Assembly (NCBI GenBank): GCA_963728145.1
Contig: CAVSJA010000009.1
Coordinates: forward strand, 434,001 to 498,000
DNA length: 64,000 nt
Direction: 5' to 3'
DNA from: CAVSJA01 sp963728145
Lineage (GTDB): Bacteria; Bacteroidota; Bacteroidia; Chitinophagales; Chitinophagaceae
The position numbers were made by a program, and so were the translations under genes. Positions 24,895 through 34,385 of the stretch are shown here, piece after piece. Under the pieces are notes generated by a model. That model was not told the DNA's origin. It did not search any database and worked only from the letters and a program-made list of their open reading frames with translations. Position 1 is the first letter of the stretch. Every line of letters starts with the position of its first letter.

Positions 24895-26238
24895 ATGAAA
24901 AAGTTTTCTTCCTATATAATCACCGGAATTTTCATTCTCGTTCTCTTCTTTTCCTGCAAAAAGGAATTAAGTTTTGAAGAAGGACAAAGATCAGCCGGGT
25001 ACATCATCAGAACTATAAATGGAGATTGCCAACCCACAATGGCTTATGGATCCTTTGTCGCCGGGTCGCAGGTTGATAATTCAAACAATTTAGAGGTCGA
25101 TGTGAATGTAACCAGCCCGGGCGCTTACCTCATTGAAACAGAAACTGTGAACGGATATAGTTTCAGATCAAGTGGAAGTTTCAATTCAACAGGAATTGTA
25201 ACGGTGAGACTAAGCGGGACGGGCAAACCAATTAATCAAGGTATAGATCTTTTCACCGTCAGTTTTGATACGAGCTTTTGCATTGCTTCTATCGAAGTAT
25301 CAGGTAATTCAAATGGCCTTGCTTCCTACAGCTTTCCTGGCGCACCGGGAAATTGTTTGAATGCAATTGTATCAGGTGATTACATTAAAAACACAGATGT
25401 TGATACTTCAAACTACGTAACTATTAACGTCAACGTAACTGTGCCTGGGGCTTATGCTATTACAACTAATTCGCTGAATGGATATTTCTTTTCTGCCGCT
25501 GGAGATTTCACCAATACGGGGGCTCATTCGGTTAAATTATTTGCGTCGGGAATTCCGGGTGTAACCGGAACCGATCAGTTTACCATCCAGGACAGTGGCT
25601 CATCTTGCAAATTTCCGGTAACAGTGCTTGACGCTCTTAGAGTAACTAATAACGATTATTTTCCTATGACAAAGGGCAGTTATTGGGCCTTTGACTATAG
25701 TGAAAATCCTGGTGACTCACTGAAGCGTGTCGTAAATGACACGGCGAACAAGGAAGGGAATCAATATACGACTATGTATGAGCTCTTACCCACAACAGGT
25801 ATTAATGAATTGTATTTTAGAAAAGCGGGATTGAGTTATTATGAATATACAAGAGTTGACAAATACACGGAATCCTTTACATATGGTCCGCAGTTATACG
25901 GCGATATACTTTTTTTGAAGGAAGGTATTTCAACGAATGATGTTTGGTATTCCAAAGAATTTTCAGGAACCGCAAGCTTTGGACAAGTGATCCTGCTACG
26001 ATATCAATATACCTGTACAAATGCAAATGCGGGTGTGAACATAAATGGAAAAGCATTTGCCAATGTTTACAAAATAAGAATGATCCCCCAGATCAGATCG
26101 TTGACTGCAGATTACGGACATACCGGTGAGGTCTACGATTATTACTACGCGAAAGGCGTTGGCCTGATCTATGCCAAAAAAGTAACGAATGGGTTTAGGA
26201 AATTTGAACAGAAACTGGGCAATTGGTTAGTAAACTAA
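24895..26238 (+). CDS. Large lipoprotein with two Ig-like repeats
   Basis: A 447-residue protein with signal MKKFSSYIITGIFILVLFFSC (lipobox FFSC). After it come two homologous repeats of about 100 residues: the first has NNLEVDVNVTSPGAYLIETETVNGYSFRSSGSF, the second has NYVTINVNVTVPGAYAITTNSLNGYFFSAAGDF (positions ~70-105 and ~170-205). The C-terminal half (~255-447) contains WAFDYSENPGDSLKR and a GHTGEVYDYYYAKGVGLIYAKK segment seen at the end of other Bacteroidota lipoproteins. It is likely surface- or periplasm-exposed; function unknown. Confidence 0.82.
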   Translation: MKKFSSYIITGIFILVLFFSCKKELSFEEGQRSAGYIIRTINGDCQPTMAYGSFVAGSQVDNSNNLEVDVNVTSPGAYLIETETVNGYSFRSSGSFNSTGIVTVRLSGTGKPINQGIDLFTVSFDTSFCIASIEVSGNSNGLASYSFPGAPGNCLNAIVSGDYIKNTDVDTSNYVTINVNVTVPGAYAITTNSLNGYFFSAAGDFTNTGAHSVKLFASGIPGVTGTDQFTIQDSGSSCKFPVTVLDALRVTNNDYFPMTKGSYWAFDYSENPGDSLKRVVNDTANKEGNQYTTMYELLPTTGINELYFRKAGLSYYEYTRVDKYTESFTYGPQLYGDILFLKEGISTNDVWYSKEFSGTASFGQVILLRYQYTCTNANAGVNINGKAFANVYKIRMIPQIRSLTADYGHTGEVYDYYYAKGVGLIYAKKVTNGFRKFEQKLGNWLVN

Positions 26239-26453
26239 TTGTTGTGACCACTGGTTCGAAGATTGCCAATCATTCCATTGATTGAGTCACCCACGATCTT
26301 AGCAAGATTTGCCAAAAGCAATTTCTTGAATTGCTCACAGCAGGACGATTCAACTTCCAGTATTCCATTGCCAATACTTATGCGAGGGGGTAATGTGTGA
26401 AAGGGGCATTGCATTTTTTCCATGTCAGCTTTGATTTGGTGCAGATCTACCAT
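26235..26453 (-). CDS. CPFH/CC small cysteine protein, second copy
   Basis: A 72-residue paralogue of the 24660-24848 protein. Residues 15-19 are QCPFH (C16, H19) and residues 38-39 are CC, followed by a longer C-terminal helix (FKKLLLANLAKIVGDSINGMIG). It is convergent with the lipoprotein gene, overlapping its end by 4 bases. Starts at ATG 26453. Function unknown. Confidence 0.7.
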   Translation of the reverse strand: MVDLHQIKADMEKMQCPFHTLPPRISIGNGILEVESSCCEQFKKLLLANLAKIVGDSINGMIGNLRTSGHNN

Positions 26454-27121
26454 AAGAAAGGTTTAATGGTCTAAATCAAAATAGCTGATCGGGGTGGAGT
26501 TGAATAAAGGTACGATTATAAAGGTTGCACTTCGAAAAGATGCCAGGAATAATTGATCTAATCTGCTAATTCTAACCATTATAGAAAAAATTGTGGTGGG
26601 GATTACGCTATTTACCGCGCTATGGGGAGGCCGAGTGATTGGCACATGTTTAGGAGGACTATACCGATGATCGTACGTATACCGGCTCTTCCCCGGCAAA
26701 TGATCAGGCGATTTAATATTTTACTTCGCGACCGAAAGAACTTGCCCGACTTAAGCCCGCATTGCGATTGATTGTTATCCTTTTAGTTCAAATTTCAGAT
26801 TGAATTTGAAGAAAAAAAGCAAGGGTTGCCAAAACTACAAGGGATAAAAAATTCTTTGCCACTGCCAACATTTATAAGTTTTGGCAAGTGACACCTTTTT
26901 CTTTTCAGTTTCCAAAAATGTTCTATCCTTTAATATAGTTACTTCGTGTCTATACAAGGAAGAGGAGCGAAGAAGAAATAACCTACATATAGCCATCCCG
27001 ACTATTCCTTCTACTGATATCAGCACTGCAAGCCCTTATTAATCGAACACTAAGGACACTTCATCTTCTTTTGATCAGTTCCCGTTAGGAAAGAAATTTA
27101 TTGATTTTAAAATCACTTAGT
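26454..27121. other. Intergenic region with no gene seen
   Basis: About 670 bases between the divergent CPFH protein and aspartase genes. No convincing ORF, RNA or terminator was seen; the aspartase promoter should lie near its 3' end. The few short open frames here lack protein-like composition. Confidence 0.5.
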
Positions 27122-28612
27122 ATGAATATGAACCAAAAGCGGGCTTTCATAACCGTTGTGCTTGCTACATTTATTTCGATTTCGTTGATCGCGCAGCAAT
27201 ACCGAAAGGAAAAAGACCTTCTCGGCGAAAAAAATATTCCGATTGATGCCTATTACGGCGTTCAAACTGCAAGAGCCCTGGAGAATTTCCAGGTGAGTGG
27301 TGTTACCACAAAATTTTATCCCGACTATGTTAGGGCCTATGCCATGGTTAAGATGGCTGCCGCCCGTGCAAACGCAGATGTAGGCAGGATGAGTAAAGAA
27401 AAGCTCAGTGCAATTGAAAAAGCCTGCCAGGCTGTTATTGATGGAAAGTATCACGAGCATTTTTTGGTTGATCTGTACCAGGGAGGCGCTGGCACTTCTG
27501 CAAACATGAATGCCAATGAAGTGCTGGCCAATATCGCACTTGAATTGAGCGGAAAGAAAAAAGGTGATTATCATGCCATCGAGCCGCATGATGACCTAAA
27601 TATGGGTCAATCTACCAACGATGTATTTCCTACTACAATTCACGTTGCGCTATTGCTCCATAATGATAAAGTTGTAGCGGAAGCAAAGTTATTATCAGCA
27701 GCGTTTCATAAGAAAGGGGATCAGTTTGCCAAGATCCTGAAGATGGGGCGTACCGAAGGACAGGATGCTGTGCCGATGACGATGGGCCAGGAATTCCATG
27801 GATTCGGCAATCAACTTGATGCTGCAATAGAAGCATTGGTAAAAACAGAAGCTTATTTGTATGAAGAGAATATGGGTGCTACGGCCATCGGTACCGGTAT
27901 TACCGCATCACCTGGCTATGCAGAAAAATGCGCTGAACATCTTGCGAAAATTACCGGTAAGCCCATGCACCTCAGCAAAGATCTTATTGCAGCAACCTCA
28001 AGCATGCAGGCATTTGTGATGTATTCATCGGCATTGAAGAATTTTGCGGTAACACTTTCGAAGATCAGCAGTGATTTAATTTTTCTCGCAACCGGTCCAC
28101 GTGCCGGCGTATTTGAAATCAACTTGCCCGCTCTCCAACCCGGATCTTCCATCATGCCAGGCAAGGTAAATCCGGTTATGCCGGAATTGATGAATGAAAT
28201 TTGTTTCAAAGCAATCGGCAACGATCTCACCGTTACCCTCGCTTCACAGGACGGATTGTTGCAATTGAATGCGTATGAACCGGTAGTTGCCGTTGCAATA
28301 ATGGAAACGCAGGGCTTGTTCTTTAAGACCATGCCTTTATTCAGGAAGCAATGTATTGATGGCATCACTCCAAATGAAAAAACTCAGCAACACTATATAG
28401 AGCGCAGTGTAGGAATAGTTACGGCTTTGAACCCTATTCTTGGATATGATAAAACAACTGAGCTCGCCAAAGAAGCACTACAAACGAACAAAGGAATTCT
28501 TGAATTGATTCGCGAGAAGAAATTACTAACTGAACAACAGATCAAGGATCTTCTTGATCCTGTTAAGCTCACATCACCAACCGGCCCGACGAACATAATC
28601 AAACAAAAATGA
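27122..28612 (+). CDS. aspA: Aspartate ammonia-lyase with signal peptide
   Basis: A 496-residue aspartase/fumarase-superfamily enzyme converting L-aspartate to fumarate and ammonia. Seen: KDLLGEKNIPIDAYYGVQTARALENF, the substrate-binding GGAGTSANMN and NMGQSTNDVFPT segments, TAIGTGI, and the signature PGSSIMPGKVNPV. The N-terminus MNMNQKRAFITVVLATFISISLIAQ is an added Sec signal peptide, absent from the usual cytosolic enzyme, so it is probably periplasmic. The start is ATG 27122. It is followed after 35 bases by an exported asparaginase, so Asn to Asp to fumarate can be run outside the inner membrane. Aspartase rather than fumarase is inferred from the N-terminal motif and this context. Confidence 0.92.
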   Translation: MNMNQKRAFITVVLATFISISLIAQQYRKEKDLLGEKNIPIDAYYGVQTARALENFQVSGVTTKFYPDYVRAYAMVKMAAARANADVGRMSKEKLSAIEKACQAVIDGKYHEHFLVDLYQGGAGTSANMNANEVLANIALELSGKKKGDYHAIEPHDDLNMGQSTNDVFPTTIHVALLLHNDKVVAEAKLLSAAFHKKGDQFAKILKMGRTEGQDAVPMTMGQEFHGFGNQLDAAIEALVKTEAYLYEENMGATAIGTGITASPGYAEKCAEHLAKITGKPMHLSKDLIAATSSMQAFVMYSSALKNFAVTLSKISSDLIFLATGPRAGVFEINLPALQPGSSIMPGKVNPVMPELMNEICFKAIGNDLTVTLASQDGLLQLNAYEPVVAVAIMETQGLFFKTMPLFRKQCIDGITPNEKTQQHYIERSVGIVTALNPILGYDKTTELAKEALQTNKGILELIREKKLLTEQQIKDLLDPVKLTSPTGPTNIIKQK

Positions 28613-28647
28613 TCACCACAATTTTTAAAATATAAATACCGTCTAAA

Positions 28648-29697
28648 ATGAAAAGAATACTATCAACCTTAACAATCCTGTTCCTGGTCATCCAGGTTCA
28701 GGCACAACAATTACCAAGAGTAATTATTCTCGCAACGGGCGGAACCATCGCAGGCGCTGGTGCTGCGACTGACCGCGCCGGTTATACCGCAGGAAAAATT
28801 CCTATCGATGATTTGATCGGAGCGATTCCTACAGTTAAGAAAATTGCCACCATTACCGGCGAGCAGATAGCTTCAGTGGGCAGCCAGGATATGACTACAG
28901 ATATCTGGAAAAAACTGGCAGTTCGCATCAATGAAATTATTGCAAATAAGGAAGCAGATGCAATTGTTGTTACACATGGCACGGATACACAGGAAGAAAC
29001 AGCTTATTTCCTTGACCTTGTTATTCCATCGGAAATGCCTGTTGTGCTAACAGGTTCTATGCGACCTGCCACAGCGATCAGTGCAGATGGCCCCAAGAAT
29101 TTGTATGATGCAATCACAGTCGCTATCAATCCGAAGACGAAAGGCAGGGGTGTGTTGGTATCATTTAATGAAGGCATATATGATGGAAGAGAGGTCATGA
29201 AGATGAGTACAACTTTTACAAACGCATTTGGATCTCCGAACACAGGTGCAATTGGCCACGCTTATGATGGTAAGGTAGAATATTATGCAAACGCCACCAG
29301 AGAAGTAAATCCCCAAAAACCGGTTGTAATAAAAGCCGATACGAAGTTACCCAGGGTGGATATTGTTTACATGTATGCTGATGCGCCGTCAGACCAGATA
29401 GATTTCCTGATCGGCAAAAAAGTAGACGGCATTGTAATCGCCGGTGTCGGAAATGGCAATTTCAATAAAGCTTATATGGATGCTGTAAAGCGAGCTGTAG
29501 CATCGGGCATCGTCGTTTGCCGTGCAAGCCGCACTCCATCCGGAAGAGTTGTACTGCATGATGAGATCAATGATGATGAAGTCGGCACTATCGTTTCTGA
29601 TGATCTTACGCCACAAAAAGCCAGGATATTACTGATGCTTGGCCTGACAAGATCAAAAGATAAAAAAGCATTGCAGGAACTTTTTTTCAAGTATTGA
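28648..29697 (+). CDS. ansB: Type II L-asparaginase, exported
   Basis: A 349-residue protein with signal MKRILSTLTILFLVIQVQAQ. Seen: the first active-site motif ILATGGTIAG (catalytic Thr) and the second VVTHGTDTQEETAYFL (Thr-Asp), plus VLTGSMRPATAISADGPKNL and GIVIAGVGNGN. It hydrolyses asparagine to aspartate and ammonia in the periplasm. It lies in an operon directly after aspA and ends before a strong terminator, matching the supply of substrate to the upstream enzyme. Confidence 0.95.
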   Translation: MKRILSTLTILFLVIQVQAQQLPRVIILATGGTIAGAGAATDRAGYTAGKIPIDDLIGAIPTVKKIATITGEQIASVGSQDMTTDIWKKLAVRINEIIANKEADAIVVTHGTDTQEETAYFLDLVIPSEMPVVLTGSMRPATAISADGPKNLYDAITVAINPKTKGRGVLVSFNEGIYDGREVMKMSTTFTNAFGSPNTGAIGHAYDGKVEYYANATREVNPQKPVVIKADTKLPRVDIVYMYADAPSDQIDFLIGKKVDGIVIAGVGNGNFNKAYMDAVKRAVASGIVVCRASRTPSGRVVLHDEINDDEVGTIVSDDLTPQKARILLMLGLTRSKDKKALQELFFKY

Positions 29698-29738
29698 AAA
29701 GTAAGAAGAACCAAACCTAAACAGTCCCCTCCTTATAT

Positions 29739-29775
29739 CTGATTTCAGTGAGAAGATTCTTCTCACTGAAATCAG
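29739..29775 (+). terminator. Strong hairpin terminator after aspA-ansB
   Basis: Arms 29739-29756 (CTGATTTCAGTGAGAAGA) and 29758-29775 are perfectly complementary over 18 bases with almost no loop, followed by TTTTGATTT. It separates the aspA-ansB operon from the porin gene. Confidence 0.85.
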
Positions 29776-29820
29776 TTTTGATTTAACTGATGACATACCC
29801 TGGGCAAACAACAATAGCAA

Positions 29821-31176
29821 ATGAAAAAATTATCTCAGGCCATAAATCGAAGGGACGGCGGTAAGGTCAAATCAATACTATGCTTTAGTATCCTTATTCT
29901 GTTTTTAATCATACCTGCAATCTCCTTTGCTCAGAAGGATACATCAGGATTAAAGAAAGGAGGCGACACTCTTAAAGTCGTTCCAGATGGAACAGAAGGA
30001 GTAGAATTAGCAGTTCGATCAGAAGAAACCAAGGCCAGGCAACTCCCGGCAAATGAATTTATCGGATCTTATTCTACTTTCCGCATTGGCATGGGCTATA
30101 TCGGCGATTTCACCACTCATATTATGAGCGCAGAATTCAAACAGCAGATGGATTCTGCAGGTCTCGATGTAGTCACTAAATATAAAACGCGTGACTTCCG
30201 CGTATTGGGAAGTGGCGTACTAAAAACAAAACGACTACTATCCTGGAAGTTTGCATTTATGTACGATGGAGATAAAGAAGTGTGGATGGTTCGTGAATCC
30301 GGACTGACCATTGGCGTACCAGAATTAAGTGGGCATCTGTTTCTCGGCCGTACAAAGGAAGGCTATTCAATTCTAAAAGTAATGAATGGTCACTCGGGAT
30401 GGGGAAGTGAAAGACAAATGGCGCTGGATGTAATTCCGATTCTCGCGGATGGAATAAAATATTTCGGCTATCTGCCTAAGAGCGGCATTTTCTGGAACCT
30501 TGGCTACTACAATGATTTTGTGTCAAAGGGGCAAAGCTTTTCTACTTTTTCTTCGCAGTGGGTTGCGAGAGTTGGTTGGCTTCCCATTAATGATGATAAA
30601 ACACAAACAACTTTTCATCTTGGTGCCAACTTTAGATATGGTAAGCCACTTGATGGAAAGATGTCGTTGAAGTCGCGACCAGAATCTAATCCAACACCGC
30701 AAATCATTAATACCGGAACATTCGATTCTGATCATTCTACTCATATGGGTTGGGAGATCTATTATCGAAGAAAGAATTTCATGATTGGTACCGAATATAA
30801 CTTTCATAATTTTCATTCCGATAAAGGCGAAAGCCATATGTTCCCTGGTGGTGATGTGATGATAAGTTATATGTTTACCGGTGGATCCCGGCCATACAAG
30901 ACCGTTGGAAGCATTTTCGGATTCATTCCTGTAAAGAAATCAGTATTCAAAGGAGGCTGGGGAGAAATAGAAGGCTTGATCCGCTTCTCTACACTCAACC
31001 TCAATAGTAAGTCCATCCTCGGTGGTCAATTCTGGCGTATCACCCCAATGGTTAACTGGTATCTTACCCGAACACTGCGCTGGGAATTCATTTATGGTTA
31101 TGGTGTATTGGATAGGTATGGCATAAAAGGCGCGGTGCAGTTTATTGAGACAAGAATACAGGTCACATTGATGTAA
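29821..31176 (+). CDS. Porin O/P-family outer-membrane protein
   Basis: A 451-residue protein with signal segment ILCFSILILFLIIPAISFAQ after a basic N-terminus. The mature part is rich in amphipathic strands with aromatic ends (IGMGYIGDFTTHIMSAEF, WKFAFMYDGDKEVWMVRESGLTIGV, HLFLGRTKEGYSILKVMNG, FRYGKPLDGKMSLKSRPES), ending in RTLRWEFIYGYGVLD and a strand-final methionine. This resembles the phosphate-selective porin O/P family. Positioned between the asparaginase operon and a dicarboxylate transporter, it may admit their substrates; this is inference. Confidence 0.82.
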   Translation: MKKLSQAINRRDGGKVKSILCFSILILFLIIPAISFAQKDTSGLKKGGDTLKVVPDGTEGVELAVRSEETKARQLPANEFIGSYSTFRIGMGYIGDFTTHIMSAEFKQQMDSAGLDVVTKYKTRDFRVLGSGVLKTKRLLSWKFAFMYDGDKEVWMVRESGLTIGVPELSGHLFLGRTKEGYSILKVMNGHSGWGSERQMALDVIPILADGIKYFGYLPKSGIFWNLGYYNDFVSKGQSFSTFSSQWVARVGWLPINDDKTQTTFHLGANFRYGKPLDGKMSLKSRPESNPTPQIINTGTFDSDHSTHMGWEIYYRRKNFMIGTEYNFHNFHSDKGESHMFPGGDVMISYMFTGGSRPYKTVGSIFGFIPVKKSVFKGGWGEIEGLIRFSTLNLNSKSILGGQFWRITPMVNWYLTRTLRWEFIYGYGVLDRYGIKGAVQFIETRIQVTLM

Positions 31177-31219
31177 AAGTTTATAGTCTCTTACTATTTG
31201 CCGAATCCCCGTGTGAATG

Positions 31220-31291
31220 AACAGAAGAACAGATGAACAGAAGAACAGCGGAACAGCAGAACAGTAGATCAGTAGAACAGTAGATCAGTAG
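31220..31291. repeat. Tandem 8-nt array, AACAGNAG
   Basis: Nine consecutive 8-nt units: AACAGAAG, AACAGATG, AACAGAAG, AACAGCGG, AACAGCAG, AACAGTAG, ATCAGTAG, AACAGTAG, ATCAGTAG. It is non-coding and lies in the 300-base gap after the porin gene; nothing else was seen in that gap. Confidence 0.85.
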
Positions 31292-31476
31292 AATATAAAA
31301 ACCAGCTCCGGTTTCTACGTCTGTTGTTCATCTTATTTCTGCGTTAGGCGGATTCCTTAGCGCCCCTGTCCCCCGCGAATTACCACTTATCATTTAATCT
31401 TAATATGACTTCAATTTCGCTTTCGGGAATTGGCATTTGGGAGTTAAATTAGCAGCCCAATCATTAAAAAAAGTAT

Positions 31477-31704
31477 ATGCCAACAACAACGTGCGAGATC
31501 TCGGGGAATTCTTATCAAATGGATTATACCAAAATGCAATCCAAACGCGGAGTTTATTACTTCGGAAAAATACATAGCACGCCAGTCATGGGATTTGCCT
31601 TTACATTGCTTACCGGCGGTGGCCATGAATTTGATGACAGAAGTGAGCCGTTTCCCAAACAAGAGGCGATAGTTAGGGCTATAAAGGCTAACGAAAATCA
31701 ATAG
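31477..31704 (+). CDS. Small hypothetical protein
   Basis: A 75-residue protein starting MPTTTCEISGNSYQMDYTKM, with GFAFTLLTGGGHEFDDRSEPFPKQEAIVRAIKAN near the end. It has protein-like composition and no signal peptide. Its stop codon (TAG, 31702-31704) falls at the start of the GCAATAG-type array, a pattern shared with other genes here. Function unknown, and expression is not certain because an overlapping minus-strand frame of similar length exists. Confidence 0.5.
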   Translation: MPTTTCEISGNSYQMDYTKMQSKRGVYYFGKIHSTPVMGFAFTLLTGGGHEFDDRSEPFPKQEAIVRAIKANENQ

Positions 31705-31841
31705 TCAATAGGCAATAGGCAATGGGCAAGAGGCAAATAAGCCTGTTGCGGTAGGGGACTAATTAAGCAATTGCCAATTGCTTGTTGCCTATTACTGAAG
31801 GAAACTAATTTGCCCATTGCCCATTGCCTATTGCCCATTGT
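31699..31841. repeat. Inverted pair of GCAATAGG-type tandem arrays
   Basis: Left array (31699-31741): 7-nt units of CAATAGG/CAATGGG/CAAGAGG type. Right arrays (31769-31792 and 31810-31841): the reverse complement, CCCATTG/CCTATTG. The two sides can form a long imperfect hairpin. The same word occurs at 35.5 and 44.8 kb. Confidence 0.8.
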
Positions 31842-31913
31842 TCCCGTACTTCGCAACACCGCCCACACTCTACAAAAAAGTTAGACCCCAGTTTTTAATT
31901 CAACACGTCAGTG

Positions 31914-33305
31914 ATGGGTAGTGTTACTACTGATATAAACCAAAAAAGGACATGGAAAAAGTCTGTCTATTACTTTTTTCTTTCTTTGATCATTGCTTTG
32001 GCTTTGACATTTATTCTTAAGGAATCATCTTTCACCGATTCACAGGTTTATGTCCTGTTCCTTTTGTTCTTTGCTCTTTCATTGTGGATAACAGAAGCTA
32101 TTCCCGCGTTTGCAGTAAGCTTGTTTATTCTTGCCTACCTGGTTTATACATTGGGCAATCCCAATCTCAATTCTGCTCCGGAAAAAATCGACCGCTATGT
32201 AAACACATTTTCCAGTAGTGTAATCTGGCTTTTACTGGGTGGTTTTTTTATGGCAGCAGCGATACAAAAAACCGGGCTTGATAAAAAACTATTAGCGCTT
32301 ACTTTAAGAATTTCCGGTACGAAACCACAAAATATTCTCATCGCTTTAATGTTCACTACCTGGGTGGCAGCAATGCTGATGTCGGATTCTGCAACTACAG
32401 CAATGGTCGTAGCAGCTATGATGCCATTGTTAACTTCCCTGGGTAGATCGAATATCAGTAAAGCATTATTATTAGGTGTTGCGATAGCTGCCGCAGTTGG
32501 AGGCATGGGTACTATCATCGCCAATGTTACCAACGCTACAGCTGCGGGTCTGTTAGAAAAAGAAGGAATAAAGATCAGCTTTTTGGACTGGATGGTCTAT
32601 GGCGTTCCGGTTAGCTTTATCCTTATGGTTATTTCCTGTTTTGTATTGAACCGCGCATTTATCAAAAAAGCAGGAAGGGTTTCCCTGGACTTTTTGAAAA
32701 TTGAGACTTCACCTTCAAGCGAAGTAACAAGCCAACGTACAATAGTATTAATTGTTTTCATTGTTACGGTCTTGTTTTGGATCACAGGTTCCTTTCATGG
32801 AATTCCCGTAGCAACAATTGCGGCAATACCTATTGTTGTACTCACCGCTACAAGAATACTTACACCAACCGAACTCAAAAAATTACCCTGGGACACACTT
32901 TTTCTGATAACAGGGGGATTGTCTTTGGGTGAAGCGCTTCAAAGCACAGGGATTTTAGATCATTATGCCAACTACTTGAGATCAATGGACATTCATCCCA
33001 TATTTTTTCTATTGATACTCTCTTATATCGCAATGTTGTTTGCAAATGTTTCCAGCGGGCTGGCTTGTATCATGTTGTTGGTCCCGTTAGGGATGTCTTT
33101 GCTGCCAGATCATAAAGCGGAAGTAGGTATTTCAATTGGTCTTTCCGTAACTACAACTGTCTTACTTCCTATATCGATCCCTCCTAATGTAATTGTTTAT
33201 GGTACCGGTTTGCTAGATCAAAAAGATTTTAGGCTGGGAGGAGTTGTGGTTGGATTGCTGGGGCCCGCGCTTGCGGTATTGTGGACGCTATTGTTGCGTA
33301 GTTAA
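31914..33305 (+). CDS. DASS/SLC13-family dicarboxylate transporter
   Basis: A 463-residue membrane protein with about 12 hydrophobic helices. Seen: the two SNT-type re-entrant hairpin regions (MSDSATTAMVVAAMMPLL and ANVSSGLACIMLLVPLG by position ~155-175 and ~375-395), and TVLLPISIPPNVIVYGTGLL near the end. DASS carriers import C4-dicarboxylates with sodium. ATG 31914 is preferred to the GTG one codon earlier. Downstream of the aspartase-asparaginase-porin genes, uptake of fumarate or aspartate-derived acids is a plausible role (inference). Confidence 0.92.
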   Translation: MGSVTTDINQKRTWKKSVYYFFLSLIIALALTFILKESSFTDSQVYVLFLLFFALSLWITEAIPAFAVSLFILAYLVYTLGNPNLNSAPEKIDRYVNTFSSSVIWLLLGGFFMAAAIQKTGLDKKLLALTLRISGTKPQNILIALMFTTWVAAMLMSDSATTAMVVAAMMPLLTSLGRSNISKALLLGVAIAAAVGGMGTIIANVTNATAAGLLEKEGIKISFLDWMVYGVPVSFILMVISCFVLNRAFIKKAGRVSLDFLKIETSPSSEVTSQRTIVLIVFIVTVLFWITGSFHGIPVATIAAIPIVVLTATRILTPTELKKLPWDTLFLITGGLSLGEALQSTGILDHYANYLRSMDIHPIFFLLILSYIAMLFANVSSGLACIMLLVPLGMSLLPDHKAEVGISIGLSVTTTVLLPISIPPNVIVYGTGLLDQKDFRLGGVVVGLLGPALAVLWTLLLRS

Positions 33306-34385
33306 TGATTTGTCTATTATTTTACTATACTCGGAAATATTGGAATCATAGAACCCAACAAATCTTTTTAATTCTTTGTGGTCTTTATTAATAAATATTA
33401 CTAATGGAATCGCGTATATCCCAAATTGGGCATTCGTCTTTTCAAAATCGGAACTGTCAATGATGCATTGACGCCACATCATCCTTTCCTGTTTAACCGC
33501 CGACAACCATTTATCTGAATTTTTATCGGTGGAAAGACTCACCATATTAAGTCCTTGCGATGAGTACTTTTGATATATTTCCTTTAATTGTGGTATTTCG
33601 ATCCTGCATGGCCCGCACCAACTCGCCCAAAAAATAATCATCGTCAATTTAGAAGACGAGTCCAATAGATTCTCTGTCTGAAATTTTTCATTTAATACTT
33701 TAATATTGGGTAGAATTGTACCAACTAAAAGGTTATCCGCATAACTTCTTAATTTTAAGGCTCTGGGGGAAAGTTGAATTCCGTAATCAAACAAAACTAT
33801 CAAATCATCTATATCCTTCTTTGTATAATGACTCCGGGCTTCAAAAAGCATGGATAATAAGAAATAGGAATCTGATTGTTTGAGGATCGTTTGCTTTATT
33901 GTATCCAGACTTTCGTTTCTATTTTTATTTTGTATGTAACCGAAAGAGCTATATGATGGGTCAAAGAAAAGATCATTTTCTTTTCCTGCTTCAACATTAA
34001 CCCGGTGTAATCTCTCTTTAAAGTCACCGGTAACGATTGTAGTTGGTGTTTCCAGGAAGCATCCTGAGTTTGAAAAAGTATCAGTCTTTGTTGATGTTTT
34101 GTAATTGATGAATAGAAGAGGTTCTAACTTATTCTTATTGTTTATGATGCTGATGCTCGCTAAGAACGGCTCACTGAACTTTCTGGGGTCGAGTTTGAAC
34201 TTGAACTGTCCGTTTTCATATTCTGCAGAATCGAGAAATTCCCGAATATTATTTGCTTGAGATAAATAGACTTTTTTCGTTGGAATATTTGCAACATTTC
34301 CTATGATTACCCACTGCGGGAGATTATATTGCTGGCAGGAAAATGCAATTACAAAAATTGCCAATAGTACTAATCTTAAAGGCAT
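33288..34385 (-). CDS. TlpA-like thiol-disulfide protein, lipoprotein
   Basis: A 365-residue protein with signal MPLRLVLLAIFVIAFSC (lipobox AFSC). The N-terminal ~200 residues hold a DUF4369-like strand-rich domain (VIIGNVANIPTKKVYLSQ...). The C-terminal thioredoxin-fold domain (~230-365) has FWASWCGPCRIEIPQL (WCGPC active site) and IYAIPLVIFINKD with the cis-proline. It probably acts in the periplasm on disulfides. Its 3' end overlaps the 3' end of the dicarboxylate transporter gene by 18 bases, in convergent orientation. Confidence 0.9.
   Translation of the reverse strand: MPLRLVLLAIFVIAFSCQQYNLPQWVIIGNVANIPTKKVYLSQANNIREFLDSAEYENGQFKFKLDPRKFSEPFLASISIINNKNKLEPLLFINYKTSTKTDTFSNSGCFLETPTTIVTGDFKERLHRVNVEAGKENDLFFDPSYSSFGYIQNKNRNESLDTIKQTILKQSDSYFLLSMLFEARSHYTKKDIDDLIVLFDYGIQLSPRALKLRSYADNLLVGTILPNIKVLNEKFQTENLLDSSSKLTMIIFWASWCGPCRIEIPQLKEIYQKYSSQGLNMVSLSTDKNSDKWLSAVKQERMMWRQCIIDSSDFEKTNAQFGIYAIPLVIFINKDHKELKRFVGFYDSNISEYSKIIDKSLTTQQ

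Noticed and set aside
26463..26699. A 78-codon minus-strand frame in the gap before aspartase
   Set aside because: Its composition is not protein-like, and it has no homologous motif or start context.
31220..31291. CRISPR array
   Set aside because: The units are 8 nt with no spacers; no cas genes are in the window.
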